Assembly (NCBI GenBank): GCA_002898315.1
Contig: BEHV01000006.1
Location: 1 to 64,000 of the forward strand
Source: a bacterium HR19
GTDB taxonomy: Bacteria > Calescibacteriota > Calescibacteriia > Calescibacteriales > Calescibacteriaceae
DNA: 64,000 bases
Direction: 5' to 3'
Part shown: piece after piece, positions 35,015 through 44,536 of the stretch
Numbering within the stretch: position 1 is the stretch's first letter
How the letters are laid out: each line of letters starts with the position of its first letter
Notes under the pieces: model-generated
What the model saw: only the letters and a program-made list of their open reading frames with translations
Database searches by the model: none
What the model was told of the DNA's origin: nothing
Program-made: the position numbers and the translations under genes

Positions 35015-36682
35015 ATGAGATATTACAGAAAAATCATTTATTTCATTCTATCTGCTCTCTCGTTTTCTCAACTTATTTTTTTAGCTTACAAACTCGCTCC
35101 CATAAACGAAGAGGAATGGATAGACGCAAAAAGAAGATTTATCGTAGACATAAAAGATAAAGAAATACTCTTGAATTCTTACGGGAACGAAAGAGAACGC
35201 ACAGATGCAAAAATCACAATAAAAAACGCAGAAATAAAAAAGAAAATTTTTTCTCTCGGCGAATGGAAACAGATAGAGGTTATAAAAAGACCTCTTCCTC
35301 CAAAACTCAGCTTGAAAATCGGAGAGAAAGAGATAGATCTTTTGGGATGGGGGCATGTTGGACCTATCTCATGCCTTCTCTTCCACATATCAGGCATGTT
35401 CAGAGATATAGCCGGCTCTGCGGGAGATGAATTTTACATCCTCGGATTAAGAATGACAAACATTATGCTGATACTTCTTTTCTCGCTCGTATTTTCTGAG
35501 GGGAACCCGAAAAAACTATTTTTTTTCTTCCCGTTCCAGATAAATTTTATTCTCATGCCGGCAAGCATGTTATACTATCTCGCCATGGCTGCTTTGACCT
35601 TTTTAGCTTATAGATTTCTCAAAAGAGAGAACTTTGCTCTTTTTCATCTCACATGCTCACTTCTTATAGGTCTGCACATGAGAGGATTTATAATTTCATC
35701 AGCACTCTTTGCACTAACAGCATATTTCATATTCCTTGAGCAAAGAGATAAAAAAGAAAGGGAAAGGATGTTTTATCTGTTTTTGAAGTGGTTTCTTATC
35801 TTCCTCCCTCTCTATGCTCTTTTTTTCCTTATATATATCGCTCCATCACTTATAAAAGATGCTTACGAGAAAAAAGCTTTTGAGGGATTTGACATTTTCA
35901 GCTCTTTTATAAAAGAATTTCAAAAGAAAGTCATTTCCCTGAAAATCATCCAGCTCGCTATAATGAGATTAGGAGATTTCTTCATATCAGCAAATATTCC
36001 TTCTATATTGCGGGAGCTCGGAATACAACTGAAAAACACAAATACACCGCAAATCATCTCTTTTTATGTATCTACTATGCTCTATATTTTTCCATCATTT
36101 CTCTCAAAAGATAAAATGTTCCTCGCCTTCCTCGCTATATACTTTATACTATCTCTGCTTGCTGTCCCTTTCTTTGTAGGCATGCCATGGCAATTTATAC
36201 CACTCCACTTTATAATACTTGAAAAATCTTTCAGCACAATAGAAGGTATAAACTCAAAAATAAAAGATTACTCGGTTGATTTGACGCTCATTTTTCTTAC
36301 AATCTCAAACTTATTTCTTTCCTTCAACATAAAAAATCATCTCAAAAACTATCTCATGTGGGATGAACACGAAAAATTGATGAAATTTATTGAGTCAGAA
36401 TCAAAACATCTTCAAATGAAAGGGAGCATATCTGGTTCTGAAAGAAGACATAATATTTTATGTATTACGAAATCAAACATTTTTTATGTCAAATTTGAAT
36501 GCGATGAAGCAAAGTTTTTCGTACTTTTTGACAAGACAAAAACAGAAATATCAAAAATTCAGAACATAAAAGATAACTATGATATAGTGATATTGAGCGA
36601 GCATTTTTTTGAAATCAGTCAATACTTTCATAACTTCGGCATAAAATGGCAATCCGAAGGGTTCCTCGTGCTTGAAAAGTAA
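35015..36682 (+). CDS. Multi-pass membrane protein, unknown function
   Basis: The 555-residue protein has one N-terminal membrane helix, a soluble segment of about 90 residues, then roughly eight to ten further helices, and a soluble C-terminal domain of about 120 residues. The layout recalls lipid-linked sugar glycosyltransferases (GT-C fold), but I see no decisive motif. No Shine-Dalgarno precedes the ATG (AAAGTAAAGTATG). It is followed 47 nt later by the Nramp-like gene on the same strand. Confidence 0.65.
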   Translation: MRYYRKIIYFILSALSFSQLIFLAYKLAPINEEEWIDAKRRFIVDIKDKEILLNSYGNERERTDAKITIKNAEIKKKIFSLGEWKQIEVIKRPLPPKLSLKIGEKEIDLLGWGHVGPISCLLFHISGMFRDIAGSAGDEFYILGLRMTNIMLILLFSLVFSEGNPKKLFFFFPFQINFILMPASMLYYLAMAALTFLAYRFLKRENFALFHLTCSLLIGLHMRGFIISSALFALTAYFIFLEQRDKKERERMFYLFLKWFLIFLPLYALFFLIYIAPSLIKDAYEKKAFEGFDIFSSFIKEFQKKVISLKIIQLAIMRLGDFFISANIPSILRELGIQLKNTNTPQIISFYVSTMLYIFPSFLSKDKMFLAFLAIYFILSLLAVPFFVGMPWQFIPLHFIILEKSFSTIEGINSKIKDYSVDLTLIFLTISNLFLSFNIKNHLKNYLMWDEHEKLMKFIESESKHLQMKGSISGSERRHNILCITKSNIFYVKFECDEAKFFVLFDKTKTEISKIQNIKDNYDIVILSEHFFEISQYFHNFGIKWQSEGFLVLEK

Positions 36683-36729
36683 AAAACACCTAAATGTAAA
36701 AAATAAAAATAGTTAAAGAGCGATATAAA

Positions 36730-38139
36730 ATGAATTGGGTGACGCAAAACAAATCAGTAAAAAAAACCGATAACGCTCATCTACCAGAGTTCAGAGAAAA
36801 TATCTTTCCTGAACCGACCGGAGTTTTGAGAGCCATAGGTCCCGGAATAATATGGCTTGCGCTCGCCCAGGGTTCGTCAGAACTTATATGGTGGCCCTAT
36901 CTTACAGCAAAGTACGGGACTTCTCTCCTCTTCCTCCTCATACCCTCAGCGATAATACAGCTACCTCTCACATATCATATAGGAAGATACTCAATGCTCA
37001 CAGGAGAAAGTATATGGAGAGGATTTTTCAGGTTGTCAAAAAGCTTCACCGTATTTTTGTGGATAATTATGAATTTTTCGTTCTTCTGGTTTGGCTCATT
37101 TGTAGTAGCTGGTGGGACTGCTCTTTCTGAACTCATAAGAACTCCCCTCTCCCCCAAGACCGCATCAAACATATGGGGATACATACTCATAATCTTTATG
37201 TTCATACTCCTCACAAGAGCAAAGAGAACTTATAAAGTTGTTGAGATTTTTATGACATTTGTCGCAGTCGGGACTTTTGCGGGACTCATTATCTCATGCC
37301 TTCACCCAAGCGTCCTTGAAAAAATCCCAGAATTTATAGCTGGCTTCTTCAAACCTGATATAAAATCAATAGAGAAAGACGACTATGAAGAGATTGTGAC
37401 AGCCATAACTTTTATGGGACTTGGTGGTTTCTGGTCCCTCTTTTACTCATACTGGGTGATAGGAAAAGGTATGGGTATGTCTATCTACAACCAGAACAGA
37501 TTTGATTTCGGATTCAAGCCAAAAAAAGAAGATAAACTGAAAGAGAAATTATTCTTCTGGAAAAAGGCACTTTTTGTGGATTCACTCATAGGAGTTGTAG
37601 GCAATCTCATAACAACTATTATGACGTGTCTCCTTGCTTTCTCTATTCTCCATCCCAAAGGGCTTTTTCCCTCGGGATACAAGATAGCGGTTGTTCAAGC
37701 AGAGTTTTTCGCTCAATGGTGGGGTGAGATAGGGAGGAAAATTTTTCTCTTCTCCTCCGCTCTTTTTCTCGTAGATACATGGATGAGCACAGCAGACGCA
37801 GTAGCAAAAATAAACATTGACATAATAAAATCAATCAGGCAGGACATCATAAAAGATGACTCAAAAGCGTATTTTATCTTGCTTTCTGCTATAACTTTGA
37901 TAACCATGATAACTTTGCCCATAGCTCCTCCCGGGACTCTCATAGTATTTACAGCAATCGTGGGATTTTTCGGTATGGCTATATTTTCTCCCGCAATAAT
38001 GCTTATCAATATTCTAAAACTCAAAGAATTCCCAGAAGAATCAAAACCATCAAAAATATCTCTCATCTCGCTCGCAATCTCTTCACTATTTTACATTTTA
38101 TCTTGCGTTGTTTATCTTTACATCAGAATAAAAAGCTAG
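36730..38139 (+). CDS. Nramp-related transporter with altered metal site
   Basis: The 469-residue protein has about eleven membrane helices and the Nramp-like start GVLRAIGPGIIWLALAQGSSELIWWPYLTAKYG. In classical Nramp proteins TM1 has DPGN; here the aligned residues are GSSE. The TM6 MPHN motif is likewise absent (FMGLGGFWSLFYSYW). It thus belongs to a divergent Nramp-related branch, and its ion (Mg, Mn, another metal, or none) cannot be told. TATAAA directly abuts the ATG; no Shine-Dalgarno. Confidence 0.7.
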   Translation: MNWVTQNKSVKKTDNAHLPEFRENIFPEPTGVLRAIGPGIIWLALAQGSSELIWWPYLTAKYGTSLLFLLIPSAIIQLPLTYHIGRYSMLTGESIWRGFFRLSKSFTVFLWIIMNFSFFWFGSFVVAGGTALSELIRTPLSPKTASNIWGYILIIFMFILLTRAKRTYKVVEIFMTFVAVGTFAGLIISCLHPSVLEKIPEFIAGFFKPDIKSIEKDDYEEIVTAITFMGLGGFWSLFYSYWVIGKGMGMSIYNQNRFDFGFKPKKEDKLKEKLFFWKKALFVDSLIGVVGNLITTIMTCLLAFSILHPKGLFPSGYKIAVVQAEFFAQWWGEIGRKIFLFSSALFLVDTWMSTADAVAKINIDIIKSIRQDIIKDDSKAYFILLSAITLITMITLPIAPPGTLIVFTAIVGFFGMAIFSPAIMLINILKLKEFPEESKPSKISLISLAISSLFYILSCVVYLYIRIKS

Positions 38140-38181
38140 TATTAGCTCAATCAAAAACTGACATCTAAAAATTTATTTTTT

Positions 38182-40704
38182 ATGATAGAAGAACTGTCAA
38201 AAGAGCTTGAAGAAGTTGAGATAAAAAGTTTTGAAGAAGCAATTGAATTCAAATATCTCTTTCAAGAAAAGCTCGTTGAACTCTGGTTGAACCACAAAAT
38301 ATCAACAGAAACATTTCTTGAACAGCTCACAAAAATGTATGAAAAAATTCTTGATGAACTTTCAAAAGCAATTCTCGACTATGAAAAAATATGCATAATA
38401 GGATTTGGAAAATTAGGAGCGGGAGAGATAAACTTCTCATCAGACCTTGACATATGCTTTATTGCGTCCTCTCAATCAGACGAAGAAAAAATAACAAAAG
38501 ATGTAAGAAAATTTGTGAATATAACTTCTCAGAGGAAGGGAGAGAGGTTTCTGTGGAGGTTAGACCTTGATCTGCGACCCGGCGGAAAATCAAGCCCAAT
38601 CGTAATAACAGATAAATTCTTCACATGGTACTATCTCAACCTCGGCAAGACAGACGATAGATATGCTTTAATAAGAGCAAGACCAGTTGCAGGAAATAGA
38701 AAATTAGGTGAAGAAATTCTCAAAGAAATTGAGCCATTTGTTTTCAGGAAATACTTAGATTTTTCAGCCATAGAGAGATTGAAAGAAATAAAAGTAGCTA
38801 TATCACGCCACCTCAGGAGAGATGAAAAAATTTTTGATGTCAAGTACTCAGAGGGAGGAATAAGAGAGGTGGAGTTCGTTGTTTTCGCAAACCAGCTTAT
38901 CTTCGGCGGTAAAGATGAAAGATTGAGAGAGAAAAAAACAACAAAAATTCTTGAAATGCTAAAACAATATATCAAAGATGAAACCTACCCATCGCTTAAA
39001 GATTGCTACATATTTTTAAGAGAGATAGAAAGCTTGATTCAGCTTGATGAAGAACAGAGATTCACCGTTGAACAAAAAGATATTCCAAAAATAACTGAGT
39101 TTTACAGAATATCAGAGCAAGAATTCTTTGAAAGATTAAATCTTGTCAGGCAGAAAGTTCAAAAGATATTTGAAGAAACTTTTGAAGTTGAGGTCCCTGA
39201 ATACAAGATAATAACAGAAAACTCTGCACCAGATGATATAAAAAGATACTTGAATGAGCTTGGATACGAAGACATAGAATCAGCTTTACAGATTATAAAC
39301 TCTCTCAGAGAAAAAACCCTCTTTCTAAAAGAGAAAAAGAGAATATCGGTAGCAGATTTTTCGGCAAAGACATTTGAAATAAAGACAGAAGAGCTCAATG
39401 TTTCTGAAAAGCTCATCTCATCTCTTGTTTGGTATTCCGCAAAATCCCCAGATAAAAACTCATCTCTATCTTTTTTTCACTCACTCATAAAGTCCATCGG
39501 GAAAAGAAGAGGATTTTACTTTCTGCTCATGAAGAACGAAAAGCTCGTTGAAATCCTCGCAAAACTCTCAGGTATCTCTCGCCTTTTCGCAAACTATCTT
39601 ATAAACCACCCAGAAAGCTTAGATGTTATTTTCCTTTCTTACCAACACTCTCCTGAACCGCCAGATGAAGATGATTTTTGGGAAAAAGTAAAAGGTGAAT
39701 CTGAGGAAGAAGTGATGAACGAAATAAGAAGAGAAAAAAAGGAGAAAATTCTGATTCTACTACTTCAAGACCTATCTGAAAACATAGAGTTTGACGAGGT
39801 ATCAAAGAGAATCTGCAGGATATACGATTTTGTGGTCAGAGAGACAGTATCTCTCACAGCAAGAGAAAAGTTGAAAATAAATCTCCCCCCATCTAAACTA
39901 TCAATACCATTTTCTATCATAGCTCTTGGTAAATACGGTTCGGAAGAGGCAATATATGGTTCTGATGTTGACCTACTTTTTACTTTCTCTGAGGGGAGTC
40001 AGGAAGAGTGGATAAGGTTCGCTCAAAAGTTCATCGTCTTTTTGACTTCAAAAACAAAAGAAGGAAGTGGACTTGAAGTTGATATGAGATTGAGACCATC
40101 GGGACACGCAGGTCCACTTGCTATATCTACAAAATCATTAGAAGAGTTCTACACTAAATCTGCAAATATATGGCAGAAAATCCCTATCTTAAAATCAAGA
40201 ATCGTCTTCCCGAAAGAAAGCAAAACAATAGAACACGAAATACAAAAAATAAAAAAAATGGCATTTGAAAGCATAGATATATCAGAAATCAAAGAATCAT
40301 TCAAAGAGCTAAAAAGAAAATCATCAGAAAAACTATCTACAAAATTTGTAAATGGGAAGAAACTTTTAAATCTCAAATACATTGAAGGTGGCTTACAAGA
40401 TATAGAACTCATCTCCCACTTCATACAGATAAAAGAGAAGAAATTTGATATTTCTTTCAGTGACTCAATAAAACTCGCAGAAAAAGTATTAGGAGTAGAA
40501 CTGAAAAAACCTTATGAGATCATGAGAAAAATAGAAAAATACACAAAAATAAAGAGCGATTTTCCCCTTGAAGATATCTGGATAGACCTTGAAGACAGAA
40601 GATTTTGGGAAGAAATAAGCAAAGTTGAAAGAGTATCAAAAGATGAGTTTGAATCAGCAATAAAAAAAGTAAAAGAGATATTTTCAAAAGTTATAGGATA
40701 TTGA
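38182..40704 (+). CDS. glnE: Glutamine synthetase adenylyltransferase GlnE
   Basis: The 840-residue protein has the two nucleotidyltransferase domains of GlnE: GFGKLGAGEINFSSDLDICF (74-93, metal Asp88 and Asp90) and ALGKYGSEEAIYGSDVDLLFTF (about 581-602), each followed by helical GlnD-type PII-uridylyltransferase-like regions. The first domain normally removes AMP from glutamine synthetase and the second adds it. At 840 residues it is about 100 shorter than the E. coli enzyme. It implies a GSI-type GlnA under covalent control. It converges on the HD hydrolase gene, 22 nt apart. Confidence 0.92.
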   Translation: MIEELSKELEEVEIKSFEEAIEFKYLFQEKLVELWLNHKISTETFLEQLTKMYEKILDELSKAILDYEKICIIGFGKLGAGEINFSSDLDICFIASSQSDEEKITKDVRKFVNITSQRKGERFLWRLDLDLRPGGKSSPIVITDKFFTWYYLNLGKTDDRYALIRARPVAGNRKLGEEILKEIEPFVFRKYLDFSAIERLKEIKVAISRHLRRDEKIFDVKYSEGGIREVEFVVFANQLIFGGKDERLREKKTTKILEMLKQYIKDETYPSLKDCYIFLREIESLIQLDEEQRFTVEQKDIPKITEFYRISEQEFFERLNLVRQKVQKIFEETFEVEVPEYKIITENSAPDDIKRYLNELGYEDIESALQIINSLREKTLFLKEKKRISVADFSAKTFEIKTEELNVSEKLISSLVWYSAKSPDKNSSLSFFHSLIKSIGKRRGFYFLLMKNEKLVEILAKLSGISRLFANYLINHPESLDVIFLSYQHSPEPPDEDDFWEKVKGESEEEVMNEIRREKKEKILILLLQDLSENIEFDEVSKRICRIYDFVVRETVSLTAREKLKINLPPSKLSIPFSIIALGKYGSEEAIYGSDVDLLFTFSEGSQEEWIRFAQKFIVFLTSKTKEGSGLEVDMRLRPSGHAGPLAISTKSLEEFYTKSANIWQKIPILKSRIVFPKESKTIEHEIQKIKKMAFESIDISEIKESFKELKRKSSEKLSTKFVNGKKLLNLKYIEGGLQDIELISHFIQIKEKKFDISFSDSIKLAEKVLGVELKKPYEIMRKIEKYTKIKSDFPLEDIWIDLEDRRFWEEISKVERVSKDEFESAIKKVKEIFSKVIGY

Positions 40705-40726
40705 AGAATTCAGTCAATTTGAGAGC

Positions 40727-42298
40727 TCAGCTTTGTTTTTTCGGATTATCTTTTTCTTGACTTTCATCTGAAAACTCGGAAATTACATCAGATTGTTCTT
40801 TATCGTCTGATTTATCTCTTCCATCACTGAGATCATTTTTCACACCATCAGCAGAAGATACTTGCTCGGTTTTTTTAAGCTTTTCTTCCTTTCCCTCCGA
40901 GAATTTACCAGATTTCTTTGACTTAATTGTGATAATATAATCTTTTATCTCTTCTTCCTCATAACTCACTCTGATATGATAAAAATCAGCAAGCGCCTTT
41001 TTTATACCTTCTTTTATTCTTGAAATCTGCTCCAAAGTCGCGGGAGCGTAATCAAACTGTCCCTGCTCCATCTTATTTTTCACAACTTTTTCTACTGTTC
41101 GCCTTATCTCATCTAATGAGTAATCTTCAAGCGACCTCACAGCCGCCTCACATGAATCAGCTATCATCATTATAACTGTCTCTATACTTCTCGGAGTAGG
41201 ACCTGGATACCTAACAGAAAAATCAATATCAAGCATCTCTGCTGCCTTTGTAAAAAATTCGGGATTTGTCGTCCCGTGGTGTTCTCTTATGAAATCTATA
41301 ATCCTTTTTGGAAGCATATATGACTCTGCGATTTTCACCCCGTCTTCAACATGCTTGACAACTATTTTAGCGCTCAGAGGAGGAGTTATCTTAAAGTGTC
41401 TGCTTTCCCCTCCTGTGTTTTCTATAAAGTAAGCAGGTCTTGTTATCTTTCCTATATCGTGATATAAAGCTGCACATCTCACAAGCTCCGCATTTACTCC
41501 GAGCTCGCTTGCCACAACATAAGCTATATCTGAAACAACAAGAGAATGATGAAATGTTCCAGGAGCCCTCTTTCTCAACTGCACAAGAAGCGGATGCTCA
41601 AGGTCTTGAAGGTCAAAAAGATAAAACGGAGTCAAAACCCCGAAAAACCTCTCCGCTATATAAATTATCCCAAGAGATACGAACGGAGAAAAAATAGAAG
41701 ATAGAAAGAATAAAGATGATTCAATTATATCTCTTTCTAAAAAGAGAGTTAAAACAGAACCTATAAAACCACAAATCACACCTAACTTGAACATAACTAT
41801 TCTTCTTCTTACACCTTTTAAAAGCTCAATCAAGGCAAAAGAAACAGTGAAATGTATAAACGAAAGATGGAAGTTTCTGTGGACAAAAAACAGAAGGAAA
41901 GAGCAAAGAGCAGAAATATACAGAGCAAAACGCTTCTCAACTATGAAAAACAAAACCGACGGAATAACAAGGAAAGGAACAGCAAAAACAAGTTTCTCCC
42001 CCGATAAAACCAAAAACCTCTCAAGCTGAAAAATAAAAACATAAAAGAGAAGAACAAAACAAATAAAAGATACAAGAAATGAAAGATGAACAATCTTATC
42101 ACCTTCTCTCAAAAGCAAAAACGATGAAAGAAAAGAGACCAAAAAAACCACCTCAAACTTCATCCACCCCGAACCTACAAAAACAACATACAACGAAAGA
42201 AAAAGCGCAACCAAAAGAGATGGAATAAATCTGTATGAGAAAATAAAATTGAAATATCTATTCTGCTGAATCCCCGAAAAAATATCTTTTAAAACCAT
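40727..42298 (-). CDS. PgpH-like 7TM HD-domain phosphohydrolase (c-di-AMP hydrolase family)
   Basis: The 523-residue protein has about seven N-terminal membrane helices, then an HD domain with GTFHHSLVVSDIA (near 244-256), LYHDIGK (near 279-285), EHHG and a PTPRSIETVIMMIADSCEAAVRSL region. The C-terminus is Lys/Glu/Ser-rich. In Listeria PgpH this domain degrades cyclic di-AMP. The extracellular 7TMR-HDED domain of full PgpH is missing, so this is a short form. Its usual neighbours phoH and ybeY are absent. A cytoplasmic HD facing the membrane is expected. Confidence 0.85.
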   Translation of the reverse strand: MVLKDIFSGIQQNRYFNFIFSYRFIPSLLVALFLSLYVVFVGSGWMKFEVVFLVSFLSSFLLLREGDKIVHLSFLVSFICFVLLFYVFIFQLERFLVLSGEKLVFAVPFLVIPSVLFFIVEKRFALYISALCSFLLFFVHRNFHLSFIHFTVSFALIELLKGVRRRIVMFKLGVICGFIGSVLTLFLERDIIESSLFFLSSIFSPFVSLGIIYIAERFFGVLTPFYLFDLQDLEHPLLVQLRKRAPGTFHHSLVVSDIAYVVASELGVNAELVRCAALYHDIGKITRPAYFIENTGGESRHFKITPPLSAKIVVKHVEDGVKIAESYMLPKRIIDFIREHHGTTNPEFFTKAAEMLDIDFSVRYPGPTPRSIETVIMMIADSCEAAVRSLEDYSLDEIRRTVEKVVKNKMEQGQFDYAPATLEQISRIKEGIKKALADFYHIRVSYEEEEIKDYIITIKSKKSGKFSEGKEEKLKKTEQVSSADGVKNDLSDGRDKSDDKEQSDVISEFSDESQEKDNPKKQS

Positions 42299-42353
42299 AA
42301 AAAAGCTAAAACTAAAATTTAATCATCAGAAAAACAATTTCGCTTCTGACGAA

Positions 42354-44378
42354 TTAATCTGGATCACATATTTTATCTGAACAAAGCTGGTAAATTCTTC
42401 CTTCTTCGTAAAATCTCTTCTGCATTTCAATAATCTCTTTCACCCTCCTTGGAACCTCATGGGGAGAAGCATAATCTCCGCTACTTTCAAGCGGCATGTT
42501 CTTCTGAACACGAGTAGATAATGGATCAGACAAAGGTGGAATATTGCCTTGCGGAAATTTCTGAACATCCCCGGGAGATAGCTTCGGGTCAACTTGCAAA
42601 AATCCTGAACCCTCAAAAGGATCATCTTTGAACTCAATACCGAAAACATTCTTTACAGGTTTATTTATTCCCGGTATTCCTGCAACCCTTATATATGTTT
42701 CTGTTGCGAAGTTAGCAACCTGCTCATCATAGAGGGCTTCGCGATAGAATATCAACTTTGGTACTATTCCCAAATTTCCATTACCACGAGTCACATATTC
42801 AGCAAAAGTTATAGGGTCAACAAGGTCAAAAATAATCTGAGATACCGCTATATATTTTTTCAGCTCCAACTCGTGCTCCTTTGTTGTAAATCCGAAGATT
42901 TTTTTGAGTAAATCCCAGCTTTTATTTCTTTCAAGCAGAGATGTCCATATAGCACCACCGACATCAAGGACACCTTTTTTAACCTCATCTGTCAGAGCCA
43001 TAAATGTTCCACCCTGGATCGCCCCGTTTGATATTCCGTAGTAGACAATTTCAGAAGGTTTTTCCGGAAAGTTAAATCCATACACTTTACTTTTTACCTC
43101 CTGCCAGAAAGATTGGTTGTTTATGAGTATGGCAAGAGCAAGAAAGTTCGCATGCCCTTGTTTCAGATTGAAAACAACATATTTCACGGCATCAAGCATA
43201 TTTCCACTTTTACTCGCTCCAATCTCAAAAACCTTGCCTCTTGCAGTATCATCAATCCCAATCCATTTTGTAGCAACAATAGGAAGACACATAAATGAAG
43301 ATACATATAGAAGATGGTTTGAGCTGATTTCTTCATAAGAGCCGAAAAGACCGTGACCGAAAATCATAACACGAGTCATATGAGATGAAAAGCACTTGCC
43401 AGAAGGTATATTCATCTTGAAACCCGCTTCAAAAAGCTGAGATGAGTTATCATATTTCGGGACATAAAACCTCCCGGAAACAGAGTAAGCTATAAGATTT
43501 CTATAAGGTTCAGCTAAACTATTATCGTTAGAGTATGGGTTTTGTTCTACTTTATCTATTACAAAAGTTATTCTTCCTTTGTAATCATAGATGGTTTTCT
43601 TTACAGAAAGGAGATGGTTTATGATGAGTTCTTCTGATGCGGTTTTGAAATCCCACGCAACCAAGACATCATCCTTCTTTATACCAATACTTTCAAGAAA
43701 ATTCAGAATCTCTTCAAAATGCTTTTTCCATTTTCCTGCATCTTCACTCATACCTTCAAAAACTATATTTTTTCCTTGAACAAGGTATTTGAAAAAAAGC
43801 GGAGATTCCAGAAGATTACCATTCATACCCTTCAATCCTTTTTTGATGACAACAACATAACGAGAAGAGTTTTTCATTTTAAAAAGCGGTCTTATATATA
43901 GAACTTGATACGGCGGTTCAGACCTCACATCTGGCTCAACAAAAACTGGAATCCTATTTCCTCTGCCCCATTCTATAAGCTGAACAAGAGAGTTATGATT
44001 TAGTGTTTCATCGGGAGCAGGCAGACCTTCTCTTGAAAAACCATCAGGATGCCAGTATATAATCTGGTTCACCGGAGAAAATCCGTCAAAGGAGTTGATA
44101 AAACTCATGTCAAGTTGCGGATAACCATCTGGAACCCAGATGAGTTCCGAAGGCACAGAAACTTTTCCCTGATACATAAACTGCTCAAAAGGATACGGAA
44201 AAAAACATTCTCCTTTAACTTCTTCTGGCATATTCTCATATCTTGAGAGTATGTTGCACTTTTCTTTCGGGAAAATAATTTTCGCTTTCTCCTTTCCTCC
44301 ACAACCATAAAACTGAAAAGAAGAAAAAGCCAAAGAAAGGGAGAAAATAAAGAGAGAATCCCTCAAAACCTTTTTCAT
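42354..44378 (-). CDS. Lipoprotein with alpha/beta-hydrolase-like domain
   Basis: From ATG 44378 the protein is 674 residues with a signal peptide ending FYGC, a relaxed lipobox. The central part has RVMIFGHGLFGSYEEIS (oxyanion-type HG motif) and YYGISNGAIQGGTF, in which the Ser of G-I-S-N-G would be the nucleophile. The N-terminal half (RYENMPEEVKGECFFPYPFEQFM, LVQLIEWGRGNRIPVFVEPD) resembles large lipase-like secreted proteins seen in myxobacteria-type genomes. Substrate is unknown. GGTGGGGA lies 13 nt before the chosen ATG. Confidence 0.68.
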   Translation of the reverse strand: MKKVLRDSLFIFSLSLAFSSFQFYGCGGKEKAKIIFPKEKCNILSRYENMPEEVKGECFFPYPFEQFMYQGKVSVPSELIWVPDGYPQLDMSFINSFDGFSPVNQIIYWHPDGFSREGLPAPDETLNHNSLVQLIEWGRGNRIPVFVEPDVRSEPPYQVLYIRPLFKMKNSSRYVVVIKKGLKGMNGNLLESPLFFKYLVQGKNIVFEGMSEDAGKWKKHFEEILNFLESIGIKKDDVLVAWDFKTASEELIINHLLSVKKTIYDYKGRITFVIDKVEQNPYSNDNSLAEPYRNLIAYSVSGRFYVPKYDNSSQLFEAGFKMNIPSGKCFSSHMTRVMIFGHGLFGSYEEISSNHLLYVSSFMCLPIVATKWIGIDDTARGKVFEIGASKSGNMLDAVKYVVFNLKQGHANFLALAILINNQSFWQEVKSKVYGFNFPEKPSEIVYYGISNGAIQGGTFMALTDEVKKGVLDVGGAIWTSLLERNKSWDLLKKIFGFTTKEHELELKKYIAVSQIIFDLVDPITFAEYVTRGNGNLGIVPKLIFYREALYDEQVANFATETYIRVAGIPGINKPVKNVFGIEFKDDPFEGSGFLQVDPKLSPGDVQKFPQGNIPPLSDPLSTRVQKNMPLESSGDYASPHEVPRRVKEIIEMQKRFYEEGRIYQLCSDKICDPD

Positions 44379-44536
44379 ATTCAAAACGTCCCCACCAAAA
44401 AACATAGACAAAATTTTAATAAAACACAAAAAAATTAAGATAAATTTTCAAAACCAAAATAATTCAAATCTTGTAGAAAGTCAAATTTCAGAAGCATAAA
44501 AACGAAAGAAATGCTTTCATTTGTAAAATTTGTTTT

